Shown here: positions 11,101 through 19,159 of the stretch, piece by piece | Layout of the letters: each line of letters starts with the position of its first letter | How positions within the stretch are numbered: the first letter of the stretch is position 1 | Source: Spirogloea muscicola | Lineage: Eukaryota > Streptophyta > Zygnematophyceae > Spirogloeales > Spirogloeaceae | Direction: 5' to 3' | DNA length: 44,912 nucleotides | Assembly (NCBI GenBank): GCA_009602725.1 | Contig: WELB01000115.1 | Coordinates: 79,034 to 123,945 of the forward strand | Notes under the pieces: model-generated | The model's database searches: none | What the model saw: the letters and a program-made list of their open reading frames with translations, nothing else | Told to the model about the DNA's origin: nothing | Program-made: the position numbers and the translations under genes

Positions 11101-12182
11101 GCTCCAGGGTCGTGTCTGCCACAAGCTCGTGCCCGTGGAACGTCAACGAGAAGCTCTCAATCTGCACCCATGAGAGTGTTCAGGTCAAGCACTCTTCGAA
11201 GGGTCTCTGCCTGTAGCCATCATGTGCCTCATATGCATGAGCACCTAAGAGCTCGTCAACAAAGAAGACCTTATACTAAAGAGTTCCAACTTGCTGCTGC
11301 TAACTAGGGGTTACTGAGTAGCCATTCGTGGTAGCCACTTGTGCTGCTGAGCGTTTGTGCTGTCGTGTTGGAGCTGGACCACCGACCATCTCTGCTGGCT
11401 GGCCTGTCATAGCCCCTGTCTCTACCTTGACAGAGCCTTCCGTTCTCTGATCATGCTTGCTGATCTGAAACCCTATGGTTGCTCATTGCATGACCCATTT
11501 GAGGCAAGCTTCTGAACAAGACAGAGGTCACATACAAGACAGCAAGGTCGTAGCGTAACTTATCCATCGCCACGTGCAGGATCGGAGGAGCTATGGGTCC
11601 TACTTAGAAGAGCACCCTCTGTTCCTGTCATCATGCTTGTGCGCAAGAAGGACTCAGCAGCACACGAGTGTGACTGGCACCAACATAGGCAGCTCGGAAG
11701 CCTGGGCCCCAGTGCCTGAATGTCCCTCCCCCCCGTGAGAGGCTGCCAGGTTTTGTGGCTGACACGGCGCGCCGCTAGGTGCTCAAGCTGAGACTTTGGA
11801 GATCCAGCCATCACAACAGTGATGCTCATTGTGCAAGCCAAGGAGCGCAAAAGACACTTTGTTTGACGGGGCGCAGGCGATCCGGACGACAAGCACAGCC
11901 ACGGGACTGAGGTTGGCCGGTAGCAAAGGGAAGGCGGCGAATCCGGCTCACATGGATGTCGCGGGACTGGGGGTGAGACGCCAGGACGCCGGTGCAGATC
12001 CGATCGGCCAGTGCAATAGCGTCCATCTGCTCCTGCAGTTGCATGGCCTCCAGGTTGGAGCTGCTGCCGTTGGCGGAGCCGTCCTTGGCCGGCATCGCCG
12101 CCAGCTCCGGCTTCTTGTGCAGCTTCGCGGCGGCCGCCGCCTTCTTGGCGGCCGCCTTCTTCTTGCTCGCGTCCGACACCAT
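8187..12182 (-). CDS. ABCF1: ABC transporter F family member 1 / GCN20-like ATPase
   Basis: Soluble twin-ATPase ABC protein of the ABCF/GCN20 class. Family members lack membrane domains and act with ribosomes or the GCN1-GCN2 stress pathway. Exons (minus strand): 11952-12182, 11088-11161, 10634-10844, 10183-10417, 9770-10022, 9155-9521, 8665-8910, 8187-8372. All introns are GT-AG, giving 1803 nt and 600 aa, close to the roughly 595 aa of plant ABCF1. The Lys/Ala-rich start [14 protein letters not shown] is typical of plant ABCF1. Walker A1 GLNGCGKST is at 108-116, signature 1 FSGGW at 220-224 and Walker B1 LLLLDEP at 240-246. Walker A2 GPNGAGKST is at 420-428, signature 2 LSDGQ at 506-510 and Walker B2 LLLLDEP at 526-532. 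No break is seen, so it should be functional. Intron 1 (866 bp) contains a LINE tail, and the upstream side faces a Harbinger element head to head. Exon 1 has been copied three times elsewhere in the window. Confidence 0.95.
10426..10470. repeat. Perfect 20-bp inverted repeat in ABCF1 intron 3
   Basis: Left arm 10426-10445 (ATCAACAGTTACAAACAACA), spacer CACCT at 10446-10450, and right arm 10451-10470 is the exact reverse complement. It lies only 9 bases from the exon 4 acceptor at 10417. In RNA it would form a stable stem-loop just upstream of that acceptor. Confidence 0.85.
11295..11430 (+). repeat. LINE tail fragment inside ABCF1 intron 1
   Basis: TAACTAGGGGTTACTGAGTA at 11303-11322 is the LINE ORF-end signature. 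TCGTGGTAGCC follows, then GCTGGCTGGCCTGTCATAGC near 11393-11412, a diverged hairpin core. It is antisense to the host gene and harmless to splicing as far as can be seen. Confidence 0.55.
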
Positions 12183-12222
12183 GGCCGCCGACGACGCGGG
12201 CGGCGCGCCTCGCGCGGCGGCG

Positions 12223-12253
<31 letters not shown>

Positions 12254-12640
12254 ATCGGGAGGAGCGGCGGCACCCTAGGGCTTCTGACGAAGAATGGGGC
12301 TGCCGGTAATAAGGTTAATGGAGTGTGATGAGTGATGGGTGGGGCCTAAGTGGCCAGTTAGTGATATTTGAGGAGAATGATCCCTTTAATCGGCCAGCCC
12401 AAGAATTGCAGTGAGCAAAGTATGAAGGGGCCAGAAAAAGCGCTAAAGCACACAGAGATCTAGGTGGCCACTGAAGGCTCATTACCGATTAGTAACTCCT
12501 ATTATGGCTTTTTAAAGCCACTCCCCCACCTCCCTCTTCAACCACCTCCTCCCTCCGGGGGTGGGGCCCGCAGGGGACACGTGGCGGGCTCGCGAGACCG
12601 CCAACGTGGCCTCCACCGTGGCACTCTCACCGGAGCCGCC
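12183..12640. promoter_or_regulatory. Shared upstream region between ABCF1 and Harbinger transposase
   Basis: This region lies head to head between ABCF1 (minus) and the transposase remnant (plus). It holds a GCC-triplet run (about 12224-12255) next to the ABCF1 start. It also holds a tail-B-like core (CGGCCAGCCCAAGAATTG, then AGCGCTAAAGCACACAGAGA) at 12395-12455 and a G-box ACACGTGGC at 12577-12585. The block recurs in order at 18060-18560, 22200-22600 and 26600-27130, and the G-box is kept at 18453-18458 and 27009-27014. G-boxes are plant-type bZIP/bHLH sites; activity here is inference. It could serve both genes as a divergent promoter. Confidence 0.55.
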
Positions 12641-13029
12641 ATTGTGTGAGCGGCCTCACCGATGGGCGGCCCACCACGCAGTTGACTTCAGCTCCCCGCC
12701 AGGTCGGATTGGCTGCCCGGCGTGGCGCCCGGGCAGCAGCTCCAGGCCCCCAGCAGCAGCGCCGCCGCCTGCAGCCCGGTCGAGCGACCCCGCAGGCGCG
12801 AGCTCCCTTCTCCCGCCACCGACCAGGCCTGCAAGCATGGGGCGCCCCATGCCCGAGCGGAGGCGGATCTGATGCATCATGATTACAGTCCTGGCCTGCT
12901 GGCGGCTGCGCCGGGCAATGCAGCTCAGGATTATGGCTGTCGTGGCCGTGATGATGCTGCACGGGGAAGCGGAGTGAGCCCCGCACCTCCTGTGGAGCTC
13001 CACACAGCCGACCGGCTGCCTCCAGCAGC

Positions 13030-14490
13030 TAAAGTCTCGACTGCGACAAGCAGGTCTCCGGAAGCGCATGAGAGTGTCGCGCAGCCTCTTCGACAAGCTG
13101 GTCCGGGCTCTCCGCGGCACGAACGAGCAGCGGAACACGAATTTCAGAGCACCTGTGCCGGTTGCAGCAGGGACTGCGGCCACGCTGCACCGCCTGGCAA
13201 CCGGATGCCATATTCTGGCAACAGCCGATCTTCTCGGAATAGCGGCGTGCACGTGTATTTCTGAGCTGATATTGCAAATTTAACGTTGATATTAGATAAT
13301 TGGCAGTGACTTCCGTGGCTCATGGTATAGAAATATGATGATCAAGCATTGTGCGTGCTAATCAGAACTAAAACAGTCATCTGAAGCTTCTATGCCCTTT
13401 TCATGGCTAAGCAAGAGATTTGTTGACACACTTGTCCAATACCTCTTTGTATCTCAAACCAAATAGTAGCATTCTTAGAGTCCTCTAACCGCTTGGACAC
13501 CTCATCTGCACTCTTTATTGATTTGCTAGTATCATCATTTAAGAGGTGCTGATCGCCATCAGAGACATCCTGCTGCCGGAGCAACTCAAGTGGCCGATGC
13601 ACAAGGAAACGGCCGGTATGGCCGCCAGTTTCCAGAAGCTCGCAGGCATCCTGTGCGTCATCGGCGCAGTCAACTGCTCGCCCATCCCTATCATTGCTCC
13701 AAGTGATCATGCCGCAGTGTCATACAACCGAAAAAGCCACCACTTCGTGGTCCTGCAGGTGGTCGCTGACGCAAAATAAAGAATCTGGCACTTCGACGGC
13801 GGCCGGTGCTGCAGCATGCACGACTCCACGGTCTTCTCGCAGAGCTGGATCGGCCTGGCGTGCGCAAGAGGGGAGCTTGGAGACTACTGTGCTGGATGCA
13901 CCCTATCGGCCGCGCCGATACACGTTGAGTCCTTACGAAGGACGCCGGGAGGGGTTGTCAGCCCTTCCAAAGGACTGGAACTACAGGCAGTCAAGGTCCA
14001 TAGTGGTGGCCGAGCACGCATTGGGACTCCTCAAGGGGCGGTTCAGGCTTCTTCAGAAGCGGATGAACGTCCCGCTCAAGACTGTGCCCCTCCATGTCGG
14101 GGCGTGCATCGTCTTGCACAACATGTGCAAGACATTGACGACAACGATGCGGTCGATGCCAACTTGATGCTAGACTGCAAGCCTGCGGACGAGGACAACA
14201 CCAACCACTCCAATGTCCAAGAAGCGCTCAAGGCGCTCAGAGGAGGGATGCACTCGTACGCGCACTGGATGCGCACCCTTGATGTACGTCGTTAGACGTG
14301 CTTGCCCCTGTGCTTGGTCATTTTGACCTTTGTTTGTTTCAAATAAACGCAAAATTTTCTTCATGCACAGGAAGACATGGCGCTGGACTCGTCAAAGTGT
14401 CACGATAGCATGGATTCAGATCTGAAAGATTCAGATCGATTTGACTCTTTGCAAGGAATCTGTGCAATATCGTAGGCAGTCAGAGCCCTG
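13030..14490 (+). pseudogene. PIF/Harbinger DDE transposase (HARBI1-like), broken
   Basis: Transposase of the DDE_Tnp_4 / HARBI1 family. The N-terminal part at 13065-13262 reads MRVSRSLFDKLV, NTNFRAPVPV and LHRLATG, a typical Harbinger helix-turn-helix region. After an apparent intron, 13546-13900 gives the core with IGAVN at 13660-13674, IPIIAPSD, a stop (TAA 13777-13779) and MHDSTVF. A frameshift near 13880 leads to SPYEGRR, VVAEHALGLLKGRF and ACIVLHNMC (13930-14125). The second Asp (13822-13824) and the Glu (14012-14014) are kept, but the first catalytic Asp is Asn (AAC, 13672-13674). A last exon after 14371 is suggested by GAAGACATGGCGCTGGACTC, conserved in the two other copies of this end. 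It cannot be active. Confidence 0.8.
14305..14345 (+). repeat. LINE tail-A-like segment in last transposase intron
   Basis: CGTGCTTGCCCCTGTGCTTG, then GTCATTTTGACCTTTGTTTG and TTTCAAATAAACGC, is clearly related to LINE tail A. It precedes the ATGCACAG acceptor of the last transposase exon. The segment is also present in the two inverted remnants (about 20960-21015 and 25330-25395), so it predates their separation. Confidence 0.6.
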
Positions 14491-14633
14491 CCGGCCCCTA
14501 CTACAGCTTATTGATCGTCCTGCTAAGCAGAATAATGAGATCCTGCGAACATTTTGGAAAAAAGCAGATCGGTTGACGGTCTGGGATGTATCTGTATATT
14601 TATGTCTTGCAACAAGATTGCTGCTGGCCCTTA

Positions 14634-15435
14634 CTACAGCTTCTCAATCAGCCTGCTGAGCAGGGACTTAATGTCTCGCAGACCCGCTTGGTGACGCTCT
14701 ACAAGTCCTACAAGTCGAGTCAGTGGCGCCTCTCCCGATTCGCCTGTGCGTTGGCCTGACTTGTCGAGGCCTCCTCTCTGGGCGCCATGCTCGGAAGATC
14801 GGCAAAGCAGCCGCCGCTGGCAAGATGTAATATACCACGATATGAGTTGATGATGTTGAACACCTCGGCCGCGCGGCCGCGAAGATGTAGTGCTGCCTCG
14901 CCGCGAAAGCGCCTCATCCTCTTCTCCTCCTTGTAGATTTCTTCGAGGAGCATGTACTTGGTTAGGCAGGCTCGAATGCCCTTGTCGAAGCTCGGAGCTG
15001 CTCGACAATCCTTGCGACAACTCGACGCCACTCAGCAACCGGGTGGCCTGAAGGAGACAAGAGGCGGTGAGTGGTTCAGTGACACTACTTGTCGCGGAAG
15101 AGCGTCCCGCAATGATTACGCAACAGTGCGGACCGGTGCTCACCTCGTCTGACCACGCCGAACTTCTTGGCCACATCGGCGGCTCCTTTAGCGTGTACAA
15201 GGGCGACCACCCACTCATGTCTCCAGATGGCCCCGCCGCCGTCGGCTGGGCTGCTGCTCGCGCCTTCACCACTGTCCACCGGGACTTCCAAGTTGAGGTC
15301 GGGGGTGCGCTGCATACCCTCGCGCGCCGGACTGCCCCCGCCGGCTGGCGCTGTCGGCGCTGGTGGCGCTGGCATCGGCGGCGGGGAGTTGCTGCCGCTG
15401 TCGGAGCCTGCGCCCGGCACGTCAGCTGCTGCCAT
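14634..15435 (-). pseudogene. Harbinger Myb/trihelix-like accessory protein, copy 1
   Basis: Second gene of the Harbinger element. Proteins of this class have a Myb/SANT or trihelix DNA-binding domain and help the transposase bind element ends. The start is ATG at 15433-15435 (MAAADVPGAG). Exon 1 includes DLNLEVP (15280-15300), an exact match to the plant EAR repression motif DLNxxP, then IWRHEWVVALVHA with paired Trp and VVRRG at a GTGAGC donor. Exon 2 starts after CTCCTTCAG near 15055 with HPVAEWRRVVARI; after a frameshift LTKYMLLEEIYKEEK and AEVFNIINSYRG follow. It lacks the intact C-terminal helix frame. Its 3' end overlaps or abuts the transposase 3' end. Confidence 0.65.
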
Positions 15436-15845
15436 GGCAGCCAGCAGCTGCAGCTGTCCCGCCGACTGCGCGGCCTCGGCGATCCGCTGGCGCTATGGCA
15501 GCGCTGCAGGCCAGAGCTGCCGGGAGGGGGGCGGGAGGGCGCGCCGCCTCGCTCCTGATCAGAAATGGATGCGGCTGCTGATCATGGAAGAGCTCCTGAT
15601 CAGGAGAGGGGGAAGGGCGCGGTGCGCATGGAATGAAAGGGAGGCCAATTCAAGCCAACACACTGTTCAGGCAGAGGGGGAGGAGGGAGGCGGGGGCGAA
15701 CGGGAGATTGGTCGAGCACCCCTGGGACTGCCGACGAGTAGGGGAATTGGGGGGCGGGGTGCCAGCTGTGCCTTTTCGGGCAGGCCGGGCAGCCTCTTGT
15801 GAGTTCAAAGGAGGCTGTCCGACTTATCCAAAGGAGGTGGACATC

Positions 15846-16283
15846 ATGAGGAAATTTCGTGTATTTGAAACAAACGAAGGCCAAATGGCCAAGTACAAAG
15901 GCAAGCACATTCTGTTTCCAATAAATCCTACAGCAGATTCAATCACGGGTCAATACATAAAGGTCGCAATCGATGCCTGAATATTAGATGGCAGATCGAA
16001 GCCCTTCTTCCACCAACTAGAGCTCGCCCACCTCTCTGGTGCAAAGCATTAGCCTGGGCGCGCTGCAAACAGGCCGAAACTCGTTGTCGCAAGAACGACA
16101 AATATGCAGCTGGCAAGCCCATCTCAGCCGTAAATACATTTTCCTGTCGTGTGTAGCCTAGATTGGCTATGTTTGGAAGGAGAGGAAGGAAGCGAAAACC
16201 TAAGCAGCCAAAGATGTCGACTGCCGCTGGCAGGAGCTGATCACATTGGGGAAATCGGAGTAATGCTGCAGCTTTCTTTGTTG
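15846..16283 (-). pseudogene. LINE type A 3' portion (interrupted)
   Basis: This is a close relative of 1612-2111 in the same orientation. Minus-strand sequence carries the MGLPA / LLRRR block (about 16130-16050), the HQ.AGRAL-like block (about 16045-16010), CACGGGTCAATACATAAAGG at 15946-15965 and tail A ending near 15862. The older copy continues beyond 16461 on the other side of a nested insertion. It is broken by frameshifts. Confidence 0.6.
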
Positions 16284-16461
16284 GTGTTAGAAGGGCTTCG
16301 TTTCTGCCATCTAGTATTCAGGCATCGATAAGCGACCTTTCTGTATTGACCCGTGGTTACTGAGCGGGTCAATCTATTGTAGGTTTATGTGGGTCTTCAG
16401 ATGTGCTTGCCTTTGTCCTTGGCCATTTGGCCTTCGTTTGTTTCAAATACACGAAATTCTC
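16283..16461 (+). mobile_element. 179-bp 5'-truncated LINE tail A with 7-bp TSD
   Basis: The insertion is flanked by CTTTGTT at 16276-16282 and again at 16462-16468. Removing it rejoins the antisense LINE reading seen intact near 2030-2060 (CTTTGTTCTGCAC). It encodes only the last codons of a LINE ORF (a DLSVLTRGY-like end, stop at about 16369), then GCGGGTCAATC, GTGCTTGCCTTTGTCCTTGG and the terminus TTTCAAATACACGAAATTCTC split at 16441-16461. There is no poly(A) tail. This is direct evidence for the true 3' end of tail A. Confidence 0.75.
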
Positions 16462-16468
16462 CTTTGTT

Positions 16469-16610
16469 CTGCACTGCCTACTGCGTGGCCAGCAATGTGT
16501 GTCGATGCTGGACCGCTATACGCCTCCGTAACCACGACATCGACCAAGGCCCGTGGTCCTCCACCAGGTTGCACGCCCACAATGTCAAGTGTAAGGCAAT
16601 GATGACGTCG
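16469..16610 (-). pseudogene. LINE endonuclease-domain fragment
   Basis: The minus strand encodes LDIVGVQPGGGPRALVDVVV followed by TEAY and HAVGSAEQRR, colinear with 20310-20440 of the longer copy. It is the distal part of the element interrupted at 16283-16461. LDIV..., VDVVVTEAY and E.RK fit a PD-(D/E)XK restriction-like endonuclease as found in R2-type LINEs; that assignment is by motif only. Confidence 0.6.
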
Positions 16611-17220
16611 CTGGCCATCCGGGGGGGGGGTGGTGGACCTGTTGAAAGAAGAAGTGGCCCTTCCAATGGGGCAAAGGGCTGTGAAAATGGCCACGTCCAA
16701 GCCGTCCACACGCGAGCAAGCAGTGCTATGCTATGGCCGCCGCCTCTGGGTCTCGGCGGAGTGCCTCTTTCCCTGCAGCGAGTTATGCCGACCTGATGTG
16801 TCTCACTCGCGGGTACTGAGCTTCCCTCTGCATCGTTTTGTGTTTTGTCGTGTATTGTAGTGTAGTCCTTTTTCTGGCTCCTCTTTCTTTGGCTTTGGAC
16901 ATTGTCCATTCTTTTTGGGCTGGCTTTGCCAGCCCCTCTTCTCTATGGGCGAGCACTTTGTCATAAAAAAGCCAGCCCGAAAAGAATTGACAAAGGTTCG
17001 GAGGGGCCAAATGAAGGAGGGGCCTAAACAGAGAGAAGTGGCTCTCTCAATGGGGGCAAGGGCTGTGAAAAGCCAGCCCGAAAAGAATTGACAGAGGGGT
17101 CGAAGGCGCCACAGTGACGGAGGGGCCTGACGATGCTATGTCAATTCTTTCTAACTTGTGCTTGGCCACACAGGCCCTCCATCTCTTAACACACTCCAAT
17201 CCCTGATCATCAAGTGGGAC
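16611..17220. repeat. LINE tail B copies in both orientations
   Basis: A ten-base G run lies at 16621-16630. A plus-strand tail runs from the ORF end GCGGGTACTGAGC (about 16813) through TAGTGTAGTCCTTTTTCTGG, the core TTGGGCTGGCTTTGCCAGCC and TATGGGCGAGCAC (ending 16961). Minus-strand fragments with AAAGCCAGCCCGAAAAGAAT occur at 16969-16990 and 17072-17095. Tail C is at 17150-17200. No gene is seen. Confidence 0.55.
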
Positions 17221-17640
17221 GGTTAGACAGTATCAAGGGCTAATAGGTAGGAAAGAATGCATTCCTTTCTACAGATTCCGGCAGCTAGTCTGTTGGATTT
17301 AGGCTCCTCACTCGTAGCTACTGAGTGGTCCATCCTCAACTGTCTGACATAGCATATTGAGGCCCCTTCGTAGCTGCTTCGCGCTTCTTTAGGCCCCTCC
17401 GTCATTTGGCCCCTTTGAGCCTTTGTCAATTCTTTTCCACAGCCCTTGCCCCATTCGGGAAAGCAATCTCTCACTTTCTGGTGGAAAGAATGAGCCTGAG
17501 CACACTGCAAACAGGCCAACACTCGACGTCGCAAGAGAGAGAGGAATTTGTTCGCCCACAGAGGGTAGGGGCTGGGAAAGGCCAGCCCAAAAAGAAGGAC
17601 AAGGTCCAAAGAGCCAGAAGGTGCCGGAGGAAACAAAATA
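17221..17640 (-). pseudogene. LINE C-terminal fragment (LLRRR block) with hairpin core
   Basis: On the minus strand GLSQPLPSVGEQ runs into LSLATSSVGLFAVCS in one frame and SLLRRRVLACLQCAQAHSFH in another, i.e. hairpin core followed by the LINE C-terminal block. The same junction occurs at 21400-21600 and 25790-26000. That shared junction is the 3' flank of all three chimeric modules, so it belongs to the duplicated unit. Confidence 0.55.
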
Positions 17641-18060
17641 CACAGCTAGACACGAGACGACAGCTTCTCAACCAGCTTGCTGAGCAGGAACTTAATGTCC
17701 CGGAATTCCGCTTGCTGTTGCTCTACAAGTCCTACAAGTCGAGTTGATGGCGCCTCCAGCCGATTCGCCTGTGCCTCGGCCTCCGTCTCCCGCTGACTTG
17801 TAAAAGCCTCCTCTCTGAGCGCCATGCCCGGAACATCGGCAGAGCAGCTGCCGCTGTCAAGATGTACTGTAGTGCCCTACTATCTCTGATATACGTCGAC
17901 GACGTTGAAAGTCACGGCCGCTGTGTGGGGAGTTGAGGCCGCCTCGCCGCTCGTGCCCCTCGCCCAGGCGGCCTCCAGAAGGAAACTGCTGCCTTTGGTA
18001 CAGCCGTTAGCACAGCCGTCCTTGGCCGCCGCCGCCAGCTTCTAGTGAAGCTTCGCGGCA

Positions 18061-18097
<37 letters not shown>

Positions 18098-18120
18098 ATC
18101 CGGGAGGAGTGGAGGCGCCC
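17640..18120 (-). pseudogene. Chimeric module 1: ABCF1 exon 1 remnant + Myb-like C-terminus
   Basis: The minus strand encodes the Harbinger Myb-like C-terminus: ALREEAFTSQRE, then ARLVGLVEQQQAEFRDIKFL-type helix, then LLSKLVEKLSSRV stop at about 17650. Further upstream (17960-18060) is a decayed copy of the ABCF1 first exon (LHEKLAAAAKDGCANG-like), preceded by a GCC-triplet run as in ABCF1. Frameshifts and a stop near 17893 break it. This is the most decayed of the three chimeras. Confidence 0.55.
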
Positions 18121-18667
18121 TGGGACTGATGAAGATTGAGACTTTTAAGAAGAATCCGGCTGCTGATGTTACGGTTAATAGTGTATTTGATGAGTGATGG
18201 ACGGGCCTGAGTGGCCAATCAAAAGGAAATGAGAGAAAGACACTTTCAGCAGAAGGCGATGGCTGTAATCGACCAGCCCAGGAGAAAGAATGAAACAAGT
18301 ATGAAGGGCCCAGAAATGCGCTACAGCACACAGCGACCTAGGTGACCACTGGATGCTCATTGATATGATTAATTTACTAGTATATGATGGCTTTCTAATC
18401 CTCTCCACAGCTCTTCGGGGGTAGCGGCCCGCGACGGAGCCCGAGCAGAGGACACGTGGCGAGCCGTACATGTGGCCTCTACCGTGGCATTCTTGGAGCC
18501 GCCGCAGTGTGAAGTCCTCACCGATGGGCGGCCCCCCCCGCGCCGTTATCTTCTCACTGCTACGCTAAGCCGGTAAGGGCCGGGTTACCAGCGCGGGATC
18601 AAGCAGCTCCAGGCCCCAGCTGCAACGCCGTCTGCCTGCAGCCTGGTCGAGCGCCCTTGTCTTCTTG
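18121..18667. repeat. Copy of ABCF1/transposase upstream region
   Basis: Colinear by eye with 12250-12790. It has the TGATGAGTGATGG block, the AGGCGATGGCTGTAATCGACC block, CACAGCGACCTAGGTGACCA, a G-box at 18453-18458, CTCACCGATGGGCGGCC, and the AAGCAGCTCCAGGCCCCAGC / CCTGCAGCCTGGTCGAGCG block of the transposase 5' region. It then breaks off in a CTTCTTGT tandem (18657-18678) at the mitochondrial insertion. Confidence 0.65.
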
Positions 18668-18673
18668 TCTTCT

Positions 18674-18747
18674 TGTCTAGAAGTGGATTTGTACCACCGA
18701 TACAAGGATTCTCAATCCTTTGCTCCAACCAACTGAGCTATCTAAAC
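18674..18747 (-). tRNA. Mitochondrial tRNA-Phe-like pseudogene (anticodon loop TTGAGAA)
   Basis: It folds as a full 74-nt cloverleaf: acceptor GTTTAGA/TCTAGAC, D arm GCTC/GAGC, anticodon stem AAGGA/TCCTT, five-base variable loop, T arm GGTGG/CCACT and discriminator A. The anticodon reads GAG (Leu), but tRNA-Leu normally has a long variable arm. The body resembles organellar tRNA-Phe (GAA), so one substitution at position 36 is the simplest reading. The T loop TACAAAT is also off-consensus. It is probably not expressed. Confidence 0.65.
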
Positions 18748-18799
18748 TTCAATCTCATATGACTATTCAAAAGTTGCTTGCTACAAATGTACGTCTACT

Positions 18800-19032
18800 T
18801 ATCGAACACCTTATCCTGACTTTCATCGTATTTTATGGATTTCGGAATGAAACGGCTATCAAAAGAATTTCATTGAAATACTCCATAATTGTAACCAGCT
18901 CACATTGCGATGTAGAGGTGGACAAATATATCGAGAAGAAGTGCTAAATAGAACACCACAGAGGAGCAATATAATGGTTGAAGTAATCAGAAATATCTCT
19001 GGGGAATAAGCGACAAAATCATTATCAAACAT
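18800..19032 (-). pseudogene. nad2: nad2 5' fragment (mitochondrial origin)
   Basis: The first part of NADH dehydrogenase subunit 2, a membrane subunit of respiratory complex I. The ATG is at 19030-19032. MFDNDFVAYSPEIFLI and LLLCGVLFSTS match the conserved start of plant and algal nad2, and RNVSWLQLWSISM corresponds to the next conserved block. A frameshift near 18865 separates it from LLIAVSFRNP. Only about 70 codons remain. It is inactive in the nucleus. Confidence 0.65.
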
Positions 19033-19051
19033 GGATACAGTTTTTTCTCTA

Positions 19052-19141
19052 CCTTGCAATGCCGCTTATTATATTTACCTTTTGGTAGCATTTTCTTAGA
19101 ATACCTAGCAAAAGATATGATGGTTGGTTTAGGTGCAAATA
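19052..19141 (+). pseudogene. nad5: nad5 internal fragment (mitochondrial origin)
   Basis: FGSIFLEYLAKDMMVGLGAN matches the conserved segment near the C-terminal third of NADH dehydrogenase subunit 5 (GSIF.GY..KDMM.GLG). The residues MPLIIFTF just before it lie one frame away, so one base was gained or lost. Only about 30 codons survive. Opposite orientation to nad2 suggests a rearranged or compact source. Confidence 0.7.
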
Positions 19142-19159
19142 TCGTCGGCCCACCGTTAA

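Larger units (their letters stand above)
12560..15845. mobile_element. PIF/Harbinger-type DNA transposon, copy 1 (degenerate)
   Basis: Two genes characteristic of PIF/Harbinger elements lie convergently: a DDE (HARBI1-like) transposase on the plus strand (about 13030-14490) and a Myb/trihelix-like accessory protein on the minus strand (14634-15435). The right end seems to fall near 15805, where similarity to copy 2 (reverse complement, starting about 23820 with GGCTGCCCGGCCTGCCCG) stops. A related word, GGCTGCCCGGCGTGGCG, occurs at 12711-12727, but I could not establish terminal inverted repeats or a 3-bp target duplication. The left boundary is therefore open. Both genes carry stops and frameshifts, so this copy is dead. 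Confidence 0.75.
18668..19150. mobile_element. Nuclear insertion of mitochondrial DNA (NUMT)
   Basis: The base composition drops abruptly to AT-rich, unlike either flank. Three mitochondrial-type features lie within 480 bp: a cloverleaf tRNA (18674-18747, minus), the start of nad2 (19032 downward, minus) and a piece of nad5 (19052-19141, plus). Both protein pieces are truncated and frameshifted. It sits exactly between a chimeric module flank and a LINE. The exact right edge (19141-19200) is uncertain. Confidence 0.75.

Noticed and set aside
11560-12273. 237-codon minus-strand frame across ABCF1 exon 1
   Set aside because: It is in another frame from the conserved MVSDASKKK start and has an Arg run made by the GCC triplets; the spliced ABCF1 model explains the region.
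12722-13264. 180-codon plus-strand frame at the Harbinger 5' end
   Set aside because: The transposase N-terminal domain (RVSRSLFDKLV, NTNFRAPVPV) is in a different frame at 13065-13262, so the longer frame is a shadow.
12708-15805. Terminal inverted repeats of Harbinger copy 1 (GGCTGCCCGGC at both ends)
   Set aside because: The match is only 11-12 bases, GC-rich, and not seen clearly in copy 2's other end; no TTA/TAA target duplication could be found, so I do not claim it.
18674-18747. Functional nuclear tRNA-Leu(GAG)
   Set aside because: No long variable arm, unusual T loop, and it is embedded in decayed mitochondrial sequence.
18674-19150. Plastid origin for the AT-rich insertion
   Set aside because: The protein pieces read as mitochondrial nad2 and nad5 (MFDNDF...PEIFLI; GSIF...AKDMM.GLG) rather than plastid ndh genes, which are absent in most chlorophyte plastids.
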